A DNA stretch of 64,000 bases from Chitinophaga pinensis (lineage in GTDB: Bacteria > Bacteroidota > Bacteroidia > M30B66), in contig CAMCXT010000007.1 in NCBI GenBank assembly GCA_945883545.1, forward strand, positions 18,445 to 82,444, in the 5' to 3' direction. This document shows, piece by piece, positions 1 to 8,119 of this stretch (position 1 is its first letter; every line of letters starts with the position of its first letter). The notes beneath the pieces are model-generated. The model had not been told where the DNA came from. It was given only the letters and a program-made list of their open reading frames with translations, and ran no database searches. The position numbers were made by a program, and so were the translations under genes.

Positions 1-1
1 T

Positions 2-280
2 GTGCCATCAAGCGAGTCGGTTCGCATGGTTGCCAATTTTAGCAGCAAAGCGCTCGACAGATCCACCATCCGAATGGTTCAAACACCACAGTGCTTTCGG
101 TATGAATGGATGAAGGAAGCCTTCGATCAAGATTTTAGAGAATCGTTCACCGATTGTGCATCAGTGTTAGAAGCGGCAGGCTTTTCGGTTTCATTGGTTG
201 AAGGAAATCCTGAGAACATAAAAATTACCCATCCTGCCGATTTGGCTTTGGCTTCATGGGTTATTTCCGAAAACAGATAA
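2..280 (+). CDS. ispD: 2-C-methyl-D-erythritol 4-phosphate cytidylyltransferase, C-terminal part
   Basis: The gene is cut by the left edge of the window, so only the last 92 or so codons are seen. IspD makes CDP-methylerythritol from MEP and CTP in the non-mevalonate isoprenoid pathway. The visible part carries the family's late motifs VQTPQCFR (about residue 26) and VEGNPENIKIT followed by a D-L pair near the end, which form the substrate-binding C-terminal region of this nucleotidyltransferase fold. The start in this window is only the frame entering from outside, not a real start codon. purD follows 39 bp downstream on the same strand, so the two may be co-transcribed. Confidence 0.85.
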   Translation: MPSSESVRMVANFSSKALDRSTIRMVQTPQCFRYEWMKEAFDQDFRESFTDCASVLEAAGFSVSLVEGNPENIKITHPADLALASWVISENR

Positions 281-319
281 TCATTTTCGGTTCAGCATAA
301 AAAAGCTGAAGTTTGCAGC

Positions 320-1591
320 ATGAATATTCTTCTGCTCGGATCAGGTGGTCGTGAACATGCTTTCGCCTGGAAAATCGCTCAAAGCAAGCTTCTTACTAAA
401 TTGTTTATCGCTCCTGGGAATCCTGGAACATCGACTTTTGGCGAGAACATATCTCTCAATCCGCTCGATTTTGAAGCGGTGAAGCAATTTGTTTCGTCGC
501 ACAGTGTTTCGATCGTTGTTGTCGGGCCAGAAGAGCCACTCGTTAAAGGCATTTCGGATGCATTTGCGGCTTCCGATGCACATCGTTCGGTTACAGTGAT
601 TGGTCCGAATGCAGCAGGCGCTCAGTTAGAAGGCAGCAAGGATTTTTCGAAAGCATTTATGCTGCGTCACAATATCCCTACAGCCCGTTATCAGAGTTTT
701 ACTCCCGCTACGCTGGATGAAGGGAAGGCATTTTTGCACACCATGGAGGCTCCGTATGTTTTGAAAGCATCAGGTCTTGCTGCAGGCAAAGGTGTGGTAA
801 TTCCTGAAACACTTGAAGAAGCAGAACAGGAATTGGAAGAAATGCTTGGTGGAAAATTCGGAGATGCTGGAAATGTGGTAGTGATTGAAGAATTTCTGAA
901 AGGTGTAGAATGCTCAGTTTTCGTGCTAACGGATGGAGAATCGGCATTTCTTCTGCCTGAAGCCAAAGACCACAAGCGTATCGGGGAAGGCAATACCGGT
1001 TTGAATACAGGAGGCATGGGTGCGTTTTCTCCAGTACCATTCTGCGACGAAGTTTTTATGGAAAAGGTGAAGAGCCGCATCATAGATCCAACTTTGCAAG
1101 GATTGAAGGCTGAAGGAATTATTTATAAAGGCTTCATTTTCATAGGTTTGATGAGTGTAAATGGTGAGCCTTTCGTGATTGAGTACAATTGCCGAATGGG
1201 CGATCCAGAAACAGAAGTGGTACTTCCAAGGTTGGAAAATGATTTAGTGGAATTGTTTGAAGCAGTTGGCAATGGTACTTTGTATTATCACCAACCAATA
1301 ATCAGCGCACAACATGCCGCAACTGTAGTAGTGGTTTCGGGAGGCTACCCTGGCGATTACCCGAAAGGCTTCCCAATTAGCGGTTTAGATCGAGTAGAAG
1401 GGGAGTTGGTTTTTCATGCAGGCACCAAAGAAAATGAGGGAGTATTGCTTACCAATGGCGGACGTGTGTTAGCTTTCACATCGGTTGGAGAGTCAAGAGA
1501 ATCGGCAATTGCTCGCAGTTACAAAAGCATCAATGAAATTTGCTACGAAGGCATTTACTACCGAAAAGACATCGGTAAGGTGGATTGGTAG
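320..1591 (+). CDS. purD: Phosphoribosylamine--glycine ligase
   Basis: PurD catalyses the ATP-dependent joining of phosphoribosylamine and glycine, the second step of purine synthesis in the cytosol. The 423-residue length is normal for the family. The N-terminal domain opens with LLLGSGGREHAFAWK (residues 4-18), the ATP-grasp domain has ASGLAAGKGVV near residue 150, and the metal/ATP-binding segment EYNCRMGDPETEV lies near residue 290. The start is the first ATG after the ispD stop. No terminator is seen; the gene ends 40 bp before the palindrome array. Confidence 0.95.
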   Translation: MNILLLGSGGREHAFAWKIAQSKLLTKLFIAPGNPGTSTFGENISLNPLDFEAVKQFVSSHSVSIVVVGPEEPLVKGISDAFAASDAHRSVTVIGPNAAGAQLEGSKDFSKAFMLRHNIPTARYQSFTPATLDEGKAFLHTMEAPYVLKASGLAAGKGVVIPETLEEAEQELEEMLGGKFGDAGNVVVIEEFLKGVECSVFVLTDGESAFLLPEAKDHKRIGEGNTGLNTGGMGAFSPVPFCDEVFMEKVKSRIIDPTLQGLKAEGIIYKGFIFIGLMSVNGEPFVIEYNCRMGDPETEVVLPRLENDLVELFEAVGNGTLYYHQPIISAQHAATVVVVSGGYPGDYPKGFPISGLDRVEGELVFHAGTKENEGVLLTNGGRVLAFTSVGESRESAIARSYKSINEICYEGIYYRKDIGKVDW

Positions 1592-1631
1592 GGGAAATTC
1601 CAAAGCCAATCGGGTAATCAGTTGAGATTTC

Positions 1632-2013
1632 AGGCCTAACGGCCCTGTGAAATTCAATTTTGCGAAGTGCTTACAATGATGTTAGGCCTAATGGCCTTGT
1701 GGTGTTTATCTAGAGTAGTGTTTTACAATGAGAACAGGCCTAAAGGCCCTCTTAAATTCAATTTGTGGTAGTTTTTTACAAGGATGTTAGGCCTAAAGGC
1801 CCTGTGGTGTTTATTTAGATTAGTGTTTTACAATGAGAATAGGCCTAACGGCCCTCATAAATTCAATTTGTGGTAGTTTTTTACAATGATGTTAGGCCTA
1901 ATGGCCCTGTGGTGTTTATCTAGATTAGTGTTTTACAATGAGATCAGGCCTAACGGCCCTCATAAATTCAATTTGTGGTAGTTTTTTACAATGATGTTAG
2001 GTCTAAAGGCCCT
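1632..2013 (+). repeat. Palindrome array, left block (8 units)
   Basis: Eight copies of the 15-bp imperfect palindrome AGGCCTAAnGGCCCT start at 1632, 1684, 1736, 1789, 1841, 1894, 1946 and 1999, a period of 52-53 bp. The intervening 37-38 bp alternates between two sequences, one with GTGGTGTTTATCTAGATTAG and one with TAAATTCAATTTGTGGTAG; both end in TTTTACAATGA. The true repeat is therefore a dimer of about 105 bp. There is no coding potential. The pattern fits REP/BIME-type elements tied to the neighbouring transposase. Confidence 0.85.
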
Positions 2014-2050
2014 AAGATTCTCATTCTGGCTAATTTTTTATAGTGATTAA

Positions 2051-2220
2051 AGGCCTTTAGGCCTGGCACATTTTAGATTGATGCAATTGTGATTATAGTA
2101 AGTTCCTCTTGCCTTGTTTCGTTGTAAATTCCTATACCACGTAATTTACAAGAGGGCCTTTAGGCCTGATATATCTATAGATCCATGCAATCATTTAATC
2201 AAACAAGGGCCTTTAGGCCT
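2051..2220 (-). repeat. Palindrome units in reverse orientation (3 units)
   Basis: Three units read AGGGCCTTTAGGCCT or a close variant, the reverse complement of the left-block core, at 2051-2064, 2153-2167 and 2206-2220. They are spaced 102 and 53 bp apart, and the intervening sequence differs from the two spacers of the forward blocks. They lie just beyond the 3' end of the transposase gene, the last one 28 bp away, so they are candidates for the element end recognised by the enzyme. Confidence 0.75.
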
Positions 2221-2248
2221 GGCATCTAAATAATATCCCTGATAAATA

Positions 2249-2711
2249 TCATTCATACCATTCAAACAAGAATTTTGAATTGAACGGCACCTCAAATTTC
2301 TCCAACAACAACAAATATTCATCTCTAAACGACTGTTTTTTATGATGTTGTGGTTGGTTTATGATGTATCCTACAACCCTATTCAACTGTGATTTTGAAT
2401 AGGTAAAAGCACCAAATCCTCTTTGCCATTCAAATCGTCCCTGAATATATTTCTTTTCATTTAACCACTTTGAAGAGCTTGATTTTACTTGTTCCATCAG
2501 TTTTGAAGGCGAAATATCTGGAGACATACCCACTAGAAAATGAACATGATCGGGATTGCCAATGGTTTGAAATGGACTTGCATTTCAAACCATTGGCAAT
2601 GCCGCACATTATTTTTTCTAGCTCATCTCTAAATGTTTCATGTATTAGATTCTGTCGTCCTTTTACAGCAAACACAAATTGGACATAGAGTTGGGTATAT
2701 GTATTAGGCAT
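2249..2711 (-). pseudogene. REP-associated (IS200/IS605-like, Y1) transposase, frameshifted
   Basis: The N-terminal part (from ATG at 2711) reads MPNTYTQLYVQFVFAVKGRQ, a typical opening of Y1 HUH transposases of the REP-associated group. After about 50 residues the frame is lost. The family's metal-binding motif (GNPDHVHFLVG) and the rest (SSSKWLNEKK, then FEWQRGFGAF near the C-terminus) continue in another frame to the stop at 2249. Joining the frames requires removing one base, and the break lies inside a perfect inverted repeat (2555-2600). The palindrome array on both sides supports the RAYT assignment. The protein is probably inactive unless a frameshift event or sequencing error is involved. 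Confidence 0.8.
2555..2600. repeat. Perfect 20-bp inverted repeat with 6-base loop
   Basis: Arm 2555-2574 (ATTGCCAATGGTTTGAAATG) is exactly the reverse complement of 2581-2600, with GACTTG between them. It lies within the transposase reading frame, exactly where that frame breaks, next to the codons for the conserved PDHVH motif. Such an exact hairpin inside a coding region is unusual and suggests a templated (quasipalindrome) mutation or an artefact. Confidence 0.9.
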
Positions 2712-2807
2712 ATCGAAACAAAAGTCTTGTTTGATGTGAAAATAGTCATTAAATCTTTAAATGATTTAATTGTTCCAAATTATAGCGATATGTTCGTTTA
2801 AGATTTC

Positions 2808-3082
2808 AGGCCTAATGGCCCTCTTAAATTCAATTTGTGGTAGTTTTTACAATGATGTTAGGCCTAACAGCCATATAGTGTTTGTTTTGATTAGTGTTTT
2901 ATATAGATTTCAGGCCTAATGGCCCTGTGGTGTTTATTTAGATTAGTTTTTTACAAAGAGATCAGGCCCAAAGGCCCTCTTAAATTCAATTTGAGGTAGT
3001 TTTTACAATGATGTCAGGCCTAACGGCCCTGTGGTGTTTATCTAGATTAGTGTTTTACAATGAGAACAGGCCTAAAGGCCCA
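2808..3082 (+). repeat. Palindrome array, right block (6 units)
   Basis: Six more units of the AGGCCTAAnGGCCCT type start at 2808, 2860, 2912, 2964, 3016 and 3068, exactly 52 bp apart, in the same orientation as the left block and with the same two alternating spacers. The second unit is decayed (ends CAGCCAT). The block lies upstream of the minus-strand transposase and 55 bp from the 3' end of the peptidase gene. The remaining sequence in 2712-2807 shows nothing recognisable. Confidence 0.85.
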
Positions 3083-3136
3083 TCTATCTATCTCTCATTT
3101 AATCAGACTAAATAAGTCAGAGGGGAATCATCGGCT

Positions 3137-3976
3137 TTAAACTGCTGAAGCCGCCTTGAGTTGATCTATCCGCGCAGCGATATCCTGGTTTAATATTTTT
3201 GACATAGCGCGATAGAGTTCAGGAAGATGCTTTCTAAACTCAAGGGGCGCTTCAAAAAAGTGTTCGATACACACTGCCCAAAATTCATGAATATTCGTAC
3301 TGGCATATTTTCGTAAAAACGGATGTTGATTGGTACGTGCCATGCTTTCAAATTCAATGTTGGCTCTTTCCTGCCATTCATCGAAGCCATAGAGCATCCT
3401 TCGGTTTCCGAAGTAATCCAAATACAATGCATGCGCTAATTCGTGGAGCATCAAGTTGATTTTATCGTTCGGATTTAAATGCCCATCATAGGCATCACGC
3501 CACGACATGATAACCAAACCGCTGTGGTAAACTGTGAGTCCTTTCACATCGCGTTCTATCATTCCTGAATAAAAGATATCGGGAAAAAGGGCGATTTTGT
3601 TGAAGCGAGGGAATTCGAAGGTTTTTAATCCGAAAGTGATTTGCACCATTGATGCGCAAATGAATAGGATCATGACGTCGTGCAATTCCAAACCATCTTT
3701 GGCAATAAACCACTTGTTTTTCAGTAGGACCTGAAGGCGATCACGGAATTTCTGTTGTTCTGGCTCTTCAAGTAACTTGTAGAAATAGAATTGCTTCAAC
3801 AAGAATGCATGAAGCCGTTCTGGAGTTGGTGTTTCAGAAATTCGGCTGTAGCCTTCAATATTGAGCACTTCACCATCGTCAAGAAGAACATATTGGTGGT
3901 GGTTGTTTTCGTAGGAATAGCTATACGCTGCAACGATAACGACTATGAAAATAAATATGAAAATCGATATGCTCAA
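3137..3976 (-). CDS. M90-family (MtfA-like) zinc metallopeptidase
   Basis: A 279-residue protein with an N-terminal hydrophobic segment (residues 2-20) that should anchor it in the membrane. The zinc-binding HELAH motif is at about residues 178-182, followed by LYLDYFGNRR and a C-terminal block NIHEFWAVCIEHFFEAPLEF, which match the MtfA/M90 family. The E. coli relative links glucose uptake regulation (Mlc) to proteolysis; the role here is unknown. Its ATG overlaps the stop of the upstream desaturase gene by 4 bp (ATGA), so the two are translationally coupled. Confidence 0.8.
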   Translation of the reverse strand: MSISIFIFIFIVVIVAAYSYSYENNHHQYVLLDDGEVLNIEGYSRISETPTPERLHAFLLKQFYFYKLLEEPEQQKFRDRLQVLLKNKWFIAKDGLELHDVMILFICASMVQITFGLKTFEFPRFNKIALFPDIFYSGMIERDVKGLTVYHSGLVIMSWRDAYDGHLNPNDKINLMLHELAHALYLDYFGNRRMLYGFDEWQERANIEFESMARTNQHPFLRKYASTNIHEFWAVCIEHFFEAPLEFRKHLPELYRAMSKILNQDIAARIDQLKAASAV

Positions 3977-5139
3977 GCAGGAACCAATTCATGTTCGCGG
4001 CTTCCGAAGAGTTTCATTGTTTTAAAATGACTCGCCACAGCCGAACCGAAAGTCGGAATGTTATTGTATTTAATGTTGTGTTGCTGCGCCACGCGTTGCA
4101 CAATTTTGCTGATAGCAGGATAATGTACGTGACTTACTTTCGGGAATAAATGGTGTTCGATTTGGAAGTTTAATCCACCTACAAACCAAGAAACAAGCTT
4201 ACTGTTTGTTGAGAAGTTTGATGTTGTTCTCAATTGGTGAATGGCCCATGCATCTTGTAATGCCATTTTCCCTTCGAGTTCCCATGCATCAACAAATGCT
4301 GTTGTTTCAACCACATGCGCTAACTGGAAAACCAACGCCATCGTGAGGCCCATTGCGGCATTTGCAACGAAATAACCAATCAAAAATGGTCCTACACCTA
4401 CCATGTAAATAGGAACTGCAATATAAAATACCACATATAGCACTTTGGTTACCCAAAAAATGATGTGCTCTTGAAGGTTAAAATGGTTCATTTTAGTGCC
4501 ATTGATTTCCTTCATGAAATACTTCTGGAAGTCGGTTAGCAGCGCCCATAAAATGGATGAAATCGCATACAATGGAACCATATAAACGTGTTGCCATTTG
4601 TGCATCGGTTTGTATGGCTGGGAAAAACAGTGGCGCAAAACGGGCGATTTAGCAATGTCATCATCAACCCCATCCACGTTTGTATAGGTGTGGTGAATGA
4701 TGTTGTGCTTTTGTTTCCAGATAAAAGCGTTTGAGCCCAATGCGTTCATCGTTAAACCCATTACGTAATTTAGTCTCTTGCTTTCAGAATAACTTCCATG
4801 GCAAGCATCGTGCATTACGTTAAAACCAATGCAAGCCAAAAAGAATCCCAGAATTAGACATAAACCAAGCGACAGCAAAACAGGCATTTCGACTGTTAAC
4901 AGTGCCGCATAAATAATCAAACAAGCAGGGATTAAAGTGAAGCTTTTGATGTAAAGCCTGTAATCGCCCGTTTGTTTCCTCTTGGTTGTTTCGAAGTATT
5001 GATTTACCTCGTTCTTTAATGTTTCAAAGAAAGAGTTATCGGAATTGTTGAAGGTAACTTTTTTCAACGCAAGGGTAGGTTTTGTGATGTTAATGCCACG
5101 AAAATAGTTGAAAAATCGACTACTCCGTTCATTGCTCAA
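3973..5139 (-). CDS. Membrane fatty acid (acyl-CoA/acyl-lipid) desaturase
   Basis: A 388-residue integral membrane di-iron desaturase. The three histidine boxes are visible: HDACH (110-114), HNIIHH (145-150) and QIEHH (326-330). The QIEHH form, with Gln replacing the first His, is typical of the front-end/linoleoyl-CoA desaturase-like subgroup, but no fused cytochrome b5 domain is present. Paired hydrophobic stretches lie around residues 70-110 and 225-275. It introduces a double bond in membrane fatty acids; the position cannot be read from sequence. The M90 peptidase follows with a 4-bp overlap. Confidence 0.88.
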   Translation of the reverse strand: MSNERSSRFFNYFRGINITKPTLALKKVTFNNSDNSFFETLKNEVNQYFETTKRKQTGDYRLYIKSFTLIPACLIIYAALLTVEMPVLLSLGLCLILGFFLACIGFNVMHDACHGSYSESKRLNYVMGLTMNALGSNAFIWKQKHNIIHHTYTNVDGVDDDIAKSPVLRHCFSQPYKPMHKWQHVYMVPLYAISSILWALLTDFQKYFMKEINGTKMNHFNLQEHIIFWVTKVLYVVFYIAVPIYMVGVGPFLIGYFVANAAMGLTMALVFQLAHVVETTAFVDAWELEGKMALQDAWAIHQLRTTSNFSTNSKLVSWFVGGLNFQIEHHLFPKVSHVHYPAISKIVQRVAQQHNIKYNNIPTFGSAVASHFKTMKLFGSREHELVPA

Positions 5140-5157
5140 TGATCTTTTAATTCAATG

Positions 5158-6132
5158 CTACAACGACATGATTTCTGCAATTTTCAGGATCGTATCATTT
5201 ACGTCCATGATGTGTTTCACGGTTTGCGAAAACGGCGTGAATTTCACTTGTCCTGAAACCTGACCTGCCATCATCCGGTTTTTGCCTTCTCTGAGTCCAA
5301 TTACCGATTCGTATCCTAGTCGTGTTGCAAGAACTCGATCCATGCAAGTTGGATGGCCACCACGTTGAATGTGCCCTAAAATGGCCACTTTCGTTTCGAG
5401 CTTATCGAACTTTTGTTGTACGATTTCGGCAATTTTGAAGGCTCCACCTGCATCATCGCCCTCGGCAACAATGATCACGTGTCCAGATTTTTGTCGTTTC
5501 CAACCGCGTTCTAATTGAGTGATAAGTTTATCGATATGGGTTTTGGTTTCTGGAATGAGAATCGCCTCTGCACCAACGGCGATACCGCTACGAAGGGCAA
5601 TTAATCCGGCATCTCTACCCATCACTTCAACAAAAAACAATCGATTGTGTGATGTAGCTGTATCACGGATATTGTCCACAGCATTTACTACCGTATTGAT
5701 GGCTGTATCGTATCCGATAGTAAAGTCGGTGCCGAACAAGTCGTTATCGATAGTGCCAGGAATTCCGATCACTTTAATGTCGGGATATTCTGTTGTGAAG
5801 ACATCCGCACCACGAAATGATCCATCTCCACCAATGATTACAATGCCTTCAATACCTTGGGCATTAACATGGTCATAGGCCTTTTTACGGCCTTCCGCAG
5901 TCATGAATTCTTTGCTTCTCGCCGTTTTCAGGATCGTACCTCCTCGTTGAATGATATTGCCAACAGATGCATAATCCATGTCTCTGAAATCTCCATTAAT
6001 AAGACCTTCATAGCCAGCAACAACGCCTGTAACCTTCATGCCGTGATACAATCCGGTTCGCACAACTGCGCGGATGCAGGCATTCATGCCCGGAGCATCT
6101 CCACCAGAGGTTAATACTGCAATATGTTTCAT
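5158..6132 (-). CDS. pfkA: ATP-dependent 6-phosphofructokinase
   Basis: A 324-residue glycolytic enzyme that phosphorylates fructose 6-phosphate. It begins with the family pattern TSGGDAPGMNACIRAVVR (residues 8-25), contains IIGGDGSFRGA near residue 100 and GTIDNDLFGTDFTIGYDTA near 130, including the catalytic Asp of TIDND. Glycine after the Asp of GGD is the ATP-using form, not the pyrophosphate form. The gene precedes the desaturase by 18 bp on the same strand and may be co-transcribed with it. Confidence 0.95.
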   Translation of the reverse strand: MKHIAVLTSGGDAPGMNACIRAVVRTGLYHGMKVTGVVAGYEGLINGDFRDMDYASVGNIIQRGGTILKTARSKEFMTAEGRKKAYDHVNAQGIEGIVIIGGDGSFRGADVFTTEYPDIKVIGIPGTIDNDLFGTDFTIGYDTAINTVVNAVDNIRDTATSHNRLFFVEVMGRDAGLIALRSGIAVGAEAILIPETKTHIDKLITQLERGWKRQKSGHVIIVAEGDDAGGAFKIAEIVQQKFDKLETKVAILGHIQRGGHPTCMDRVLATRLGYESVIGLREGKNRMMAGQVSGQVKFTPFSQTVKHIMDVNDTILKIAEIMSL

Positions 6133-6235
6133 TTGTGTAGTATATAAATATTTAATGGGCTTTACATGAAGGATTTACGATCACTTCCTGTAAAGTGTTA
6201 CTTTAACACAAAGGTAGATGAAAGTATGGTAAAAT

Positions 6236-7717
6236 TTATGGAATAAACTCATAAGCTCCTGCATCCGGCGCTTCGTCGGCGAGGCGGTTTATTTCTAGAA
6301 TATCAGTTGGAATTGCAGGTGTTGCATTCACATGTTCAGGACTTCCCCAATTTTTCGCTACCGATGAGGCCGACAACTTATAGTTTCGGTTGTTGACATC
6401 TGCAAAGCCAGGATCTTCATTAAAGCGCATATTCACGAAGTGTGTTGCATCCTCGGTATTGATGTCGGGATTGTCGATTTTCAGTAAGCTATTTTTGAAA
6501 ATCCAATTGAATTGAGCATCTGGTAAACTGCTCACTTCGAGCTCGTTGCCATTTTGAAGATTTCCGTCCACAATTCCGTTAAGGAAGCTAAAGTCCATAT
6601 CGGAAACTACGGTAGTATTGTCGGCTCTATTTTGGGCGTTGCTTAAGAAAATCGATGGTTCTGACCTAACCGATTCGTTCCAATAATTGGCTATTGTGCA
6701 ATGTCTGAAACGGTAATCACCACCGCGGATGAGCGAAAGTGCGTAAGCTCCACAATTGCTAATCACGTTGTTCCACGCTTCAATATTGTAATCCACACCA
6801 TAAATTCCAAAAGCCTTCATGTTTCGGATATTGCTGTTGGAAAGGGTCAGTTTCCCTTGGGGAGATTCGCCCAATTCGAGTACATCTTCAGCCTGAATGC
6901 CAATGTTCCCATTTTTGATGACAGCGTAGTTGATTTTGTTGTTAACGCTTCCTTGGTTTATCCAAATTCTATCCCACTGGCCAGGAATTTCGCGGTATGC
7001 CGTTTCTTTTCTCGTTCCTTGGAAAACGACCGAATCTTGCAAGGTTCCGTTTACGATGAGCGTTCCATCTTTGTAAATCCACAATCCGGAATTGTTGTAA
7101 AGATATACTTGGGTTCCAGGTTCGATGGTGAGGGTTTGTGCCGAATCGACCACTAAATATCCAATGATCACTTTAGGCTTTTCGTTCGTCCATGTTGAAC
7201 TTCCGCTCAAAATCGAATAATCCGGAAAGCCATTTGTGGGGAAGAATGTTGGACGAAAGAAGTCGGCATTTCGGCCATAGGCCACGAGCTGCACATCCTG
7301 AATATTGCCGTTGGTTTCGAAGATTACACTATCGGTTACGACGAATGGATTAAGATCGTTGTTTGGATCGATGGTGACTTCCGCAAAAATGAAAATACTG
7401 TCGCCAGGATCAATTTCAACATCCTTCACTTCATCGGCGGAAACACCATCGATATTGAGTCTGAAAAGCGAATTGCTTCCACCAGCAAGTCGGATGGATG
7501 ATATTTTAATCTTTTCATCATTCTGGTTGTACACTCTGAATCGCTTTGTAACCGATCCAAACGTTACAAAAACGGTATCGAAATAAACCGAATCATCCGA
7601 AAACGCAAGCTTATCGTTGGGATCGGTTGTGATTACATCTTTCCTGCAGCTCATAAGTGAAACCAGCAGCAACGATGCGAAGAAAATGAATTGAAGAATT
7701 GTTCTCACCAAGGGCAT
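6236..7717 (-). CDS. Predicted lipoprotein with right-handed beta-helix region
   Basis: A 493-residue exported protein. Residues 1-24 form a signal peptide ending in a lipobox-like LVSLMSC, so Cys24 is probably lipidated. Residues 40-150 resemble a beta-sandwich domain common in Bacteroidota lipoproteins (FGSVTKRFRVYNQNDEKIKI). The middle and C-terminal parts (about 190-400) show repeated short beta-strands with asparagines (NGNIGIQAEDV, NVISNCGAYALSL), the pattern of a parallel beta-helix. No catalytic residues can be assigned. A TACATTTG promoter element lies 18 bp upstream of the ATG. Confidence 0.65.
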   Translation of the reverse strand: MPLVRTILQFIFFASLLLVSLMSCRKDVITTDPNDKLAFSDDSVYFDTVFVTFGSVTKRFRVYNQNDEKIKISSIRLAGGSNSLFRLNIDGVSADEVKDVEIDPGDSIFIFAEVTIDPNNDLNPFVVTDSVIFETNGNIQDVQLVAYGRNADFFRPTFFPTNGFPDYSILSGSSTWTNEKPKVIIGYLVVDSAQTLTIEPGTQVYLYNNSGLWIYKDGTLIVNGTLQDSVVFQGTRKETAYREIPGQWDRIWINQGSVNNKINYAVIKNGNIGIQAEDVLELGESPQGKLTLSNSNIRNMKAFGIYGVDYNIEAWNNVISNCGAYALSLIRGGDYRFRHCTIANYWNESVRSEPSIFLSNAQNRADNTTVVSDMDFSFLNGIVDGNLQNGNELEVSSLPDAQFNWIFKNSLLKIDNPDINTEDATHFVNMRFNEDPGFADVNNRNYKLSASSVAKNWGSPEHVNATPAIPTDILEINRLADEAPDAGAYEFIP

Positions 7718-7734
7718 CTAACGCCAAATGTAGT

Positions 7735-7742
7735 TTAAAATT
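7735..7742 (-). promoter_or_regulatory. -7 promoter element (TACATTTG) of the lipoprotein gene
   Basis: TACATTTG on the minus strand fits the Bacteroidota housekeeping -7 consensus TAnnTTTG and lies 17 bases before the ATG at 7717. No convincing -33 TTG was found. Confidence 0.5.
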
Positions 7743-7774
7743 TTGCAGAGATTCGAACTCGATTCGATCGCCCG

Positions 7775-8107
7775 TTATGACTGCACTTTTCGATACCTCA
7801 ATCTTTCAACCGGTTTGCCACCAGCGATATGTTCATCAACAATTTCTTGAACATCCTCCAATTGCACGTTTTTGTAGAAAATCGCATCTGGGTAAACCGC
7901 TACCATCGGACCTGATTCGCACAAATCGAAGCAACCAGTTTTTTGTGCCCTGATAGGCATGTCGAGGGCTTTGTCTTTGATTGCTTTTTTAAATGCAACT
8001 ACGAGAGCTATTCCATGCTCATCTCCACAGCTTGGGCGAGGTGCATTTTCTGGTCTCTGGTTGGTGCAGATAAAAATATGTCGGTCGTAAATTCTTGGTT
8101 CGTTCAT
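7775..8107 (-). CDS. [2Fe-2S] ferredoxin, thioredoxin-like type
   Basis: A 110-residue cytosolic electron carrier of the thioredoxin-like 2Fe-2S family. The four cysteines that would bind the cluster are visible in FICTNQRP (about residue 14), RPSC (about 27) and TGCFDLCESGP (about 62 and 66). The tail (VDEHIAGGKPVERLRY) matches bacterial members annotated as (2Fe-2S) ferredoxin domain proteins. The redox partner is unknown. The -7 element ends only 4 bases from the ATG, so the mRNA may be leaderless. Confidence 0.85.
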   Translation of the reverse strand: MNEPRIYDRHIFICTNQRPENAPRPSCGDEHGIALVVAFKKAIKDKALDMPIRAQKTGCFDLCESGPMVAVYPDAIFYKNVQLEDVQEIVDEHIAGGKPVERLRYRKVQS

Positions 8108-8111
8108 GCTG

Positions 8112-8119
8112 CAAAGTTA
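8112..8119 (-). promoter_or_regulatory. -7 promoter element (TAACTTTG) of the ferredoxin gene
   Basis: TAACTTTG on the minus strand is a full match to TAnnTTTG. It lies 4 bases before the ATG at 8107, which would place the transcription start at or next to the start codon. Confidence 0.45.

Noticed and set aside
341..1083. Long minus-strand frames inside purD
   Set aside because: They lie fully within a well-supported gene on the other strand and have no family features; they are shadows of its codon bias.
1632..3082. Evenly spaced palindromes could be a CRISPR array
   Set aside because: The intervening sequences are two alternating repeated sequences rather than unique spacers, the core is only 15 bp, some units are inverted, and no cas genes are near.
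6170..6215. GTAAAGT...ACTTTA inverted repeat after the lipoprotein promoter region as terminator
   Set aside because: The stem is short and AT-rich and no T-run follows on either strand.
7741..7775. GATTCGAACTC near the ferredoxin stop as part of a tRNA
   Set aside because: Only the T-loop-like bases are present; no acceptor or anticodon stem can be drawn.
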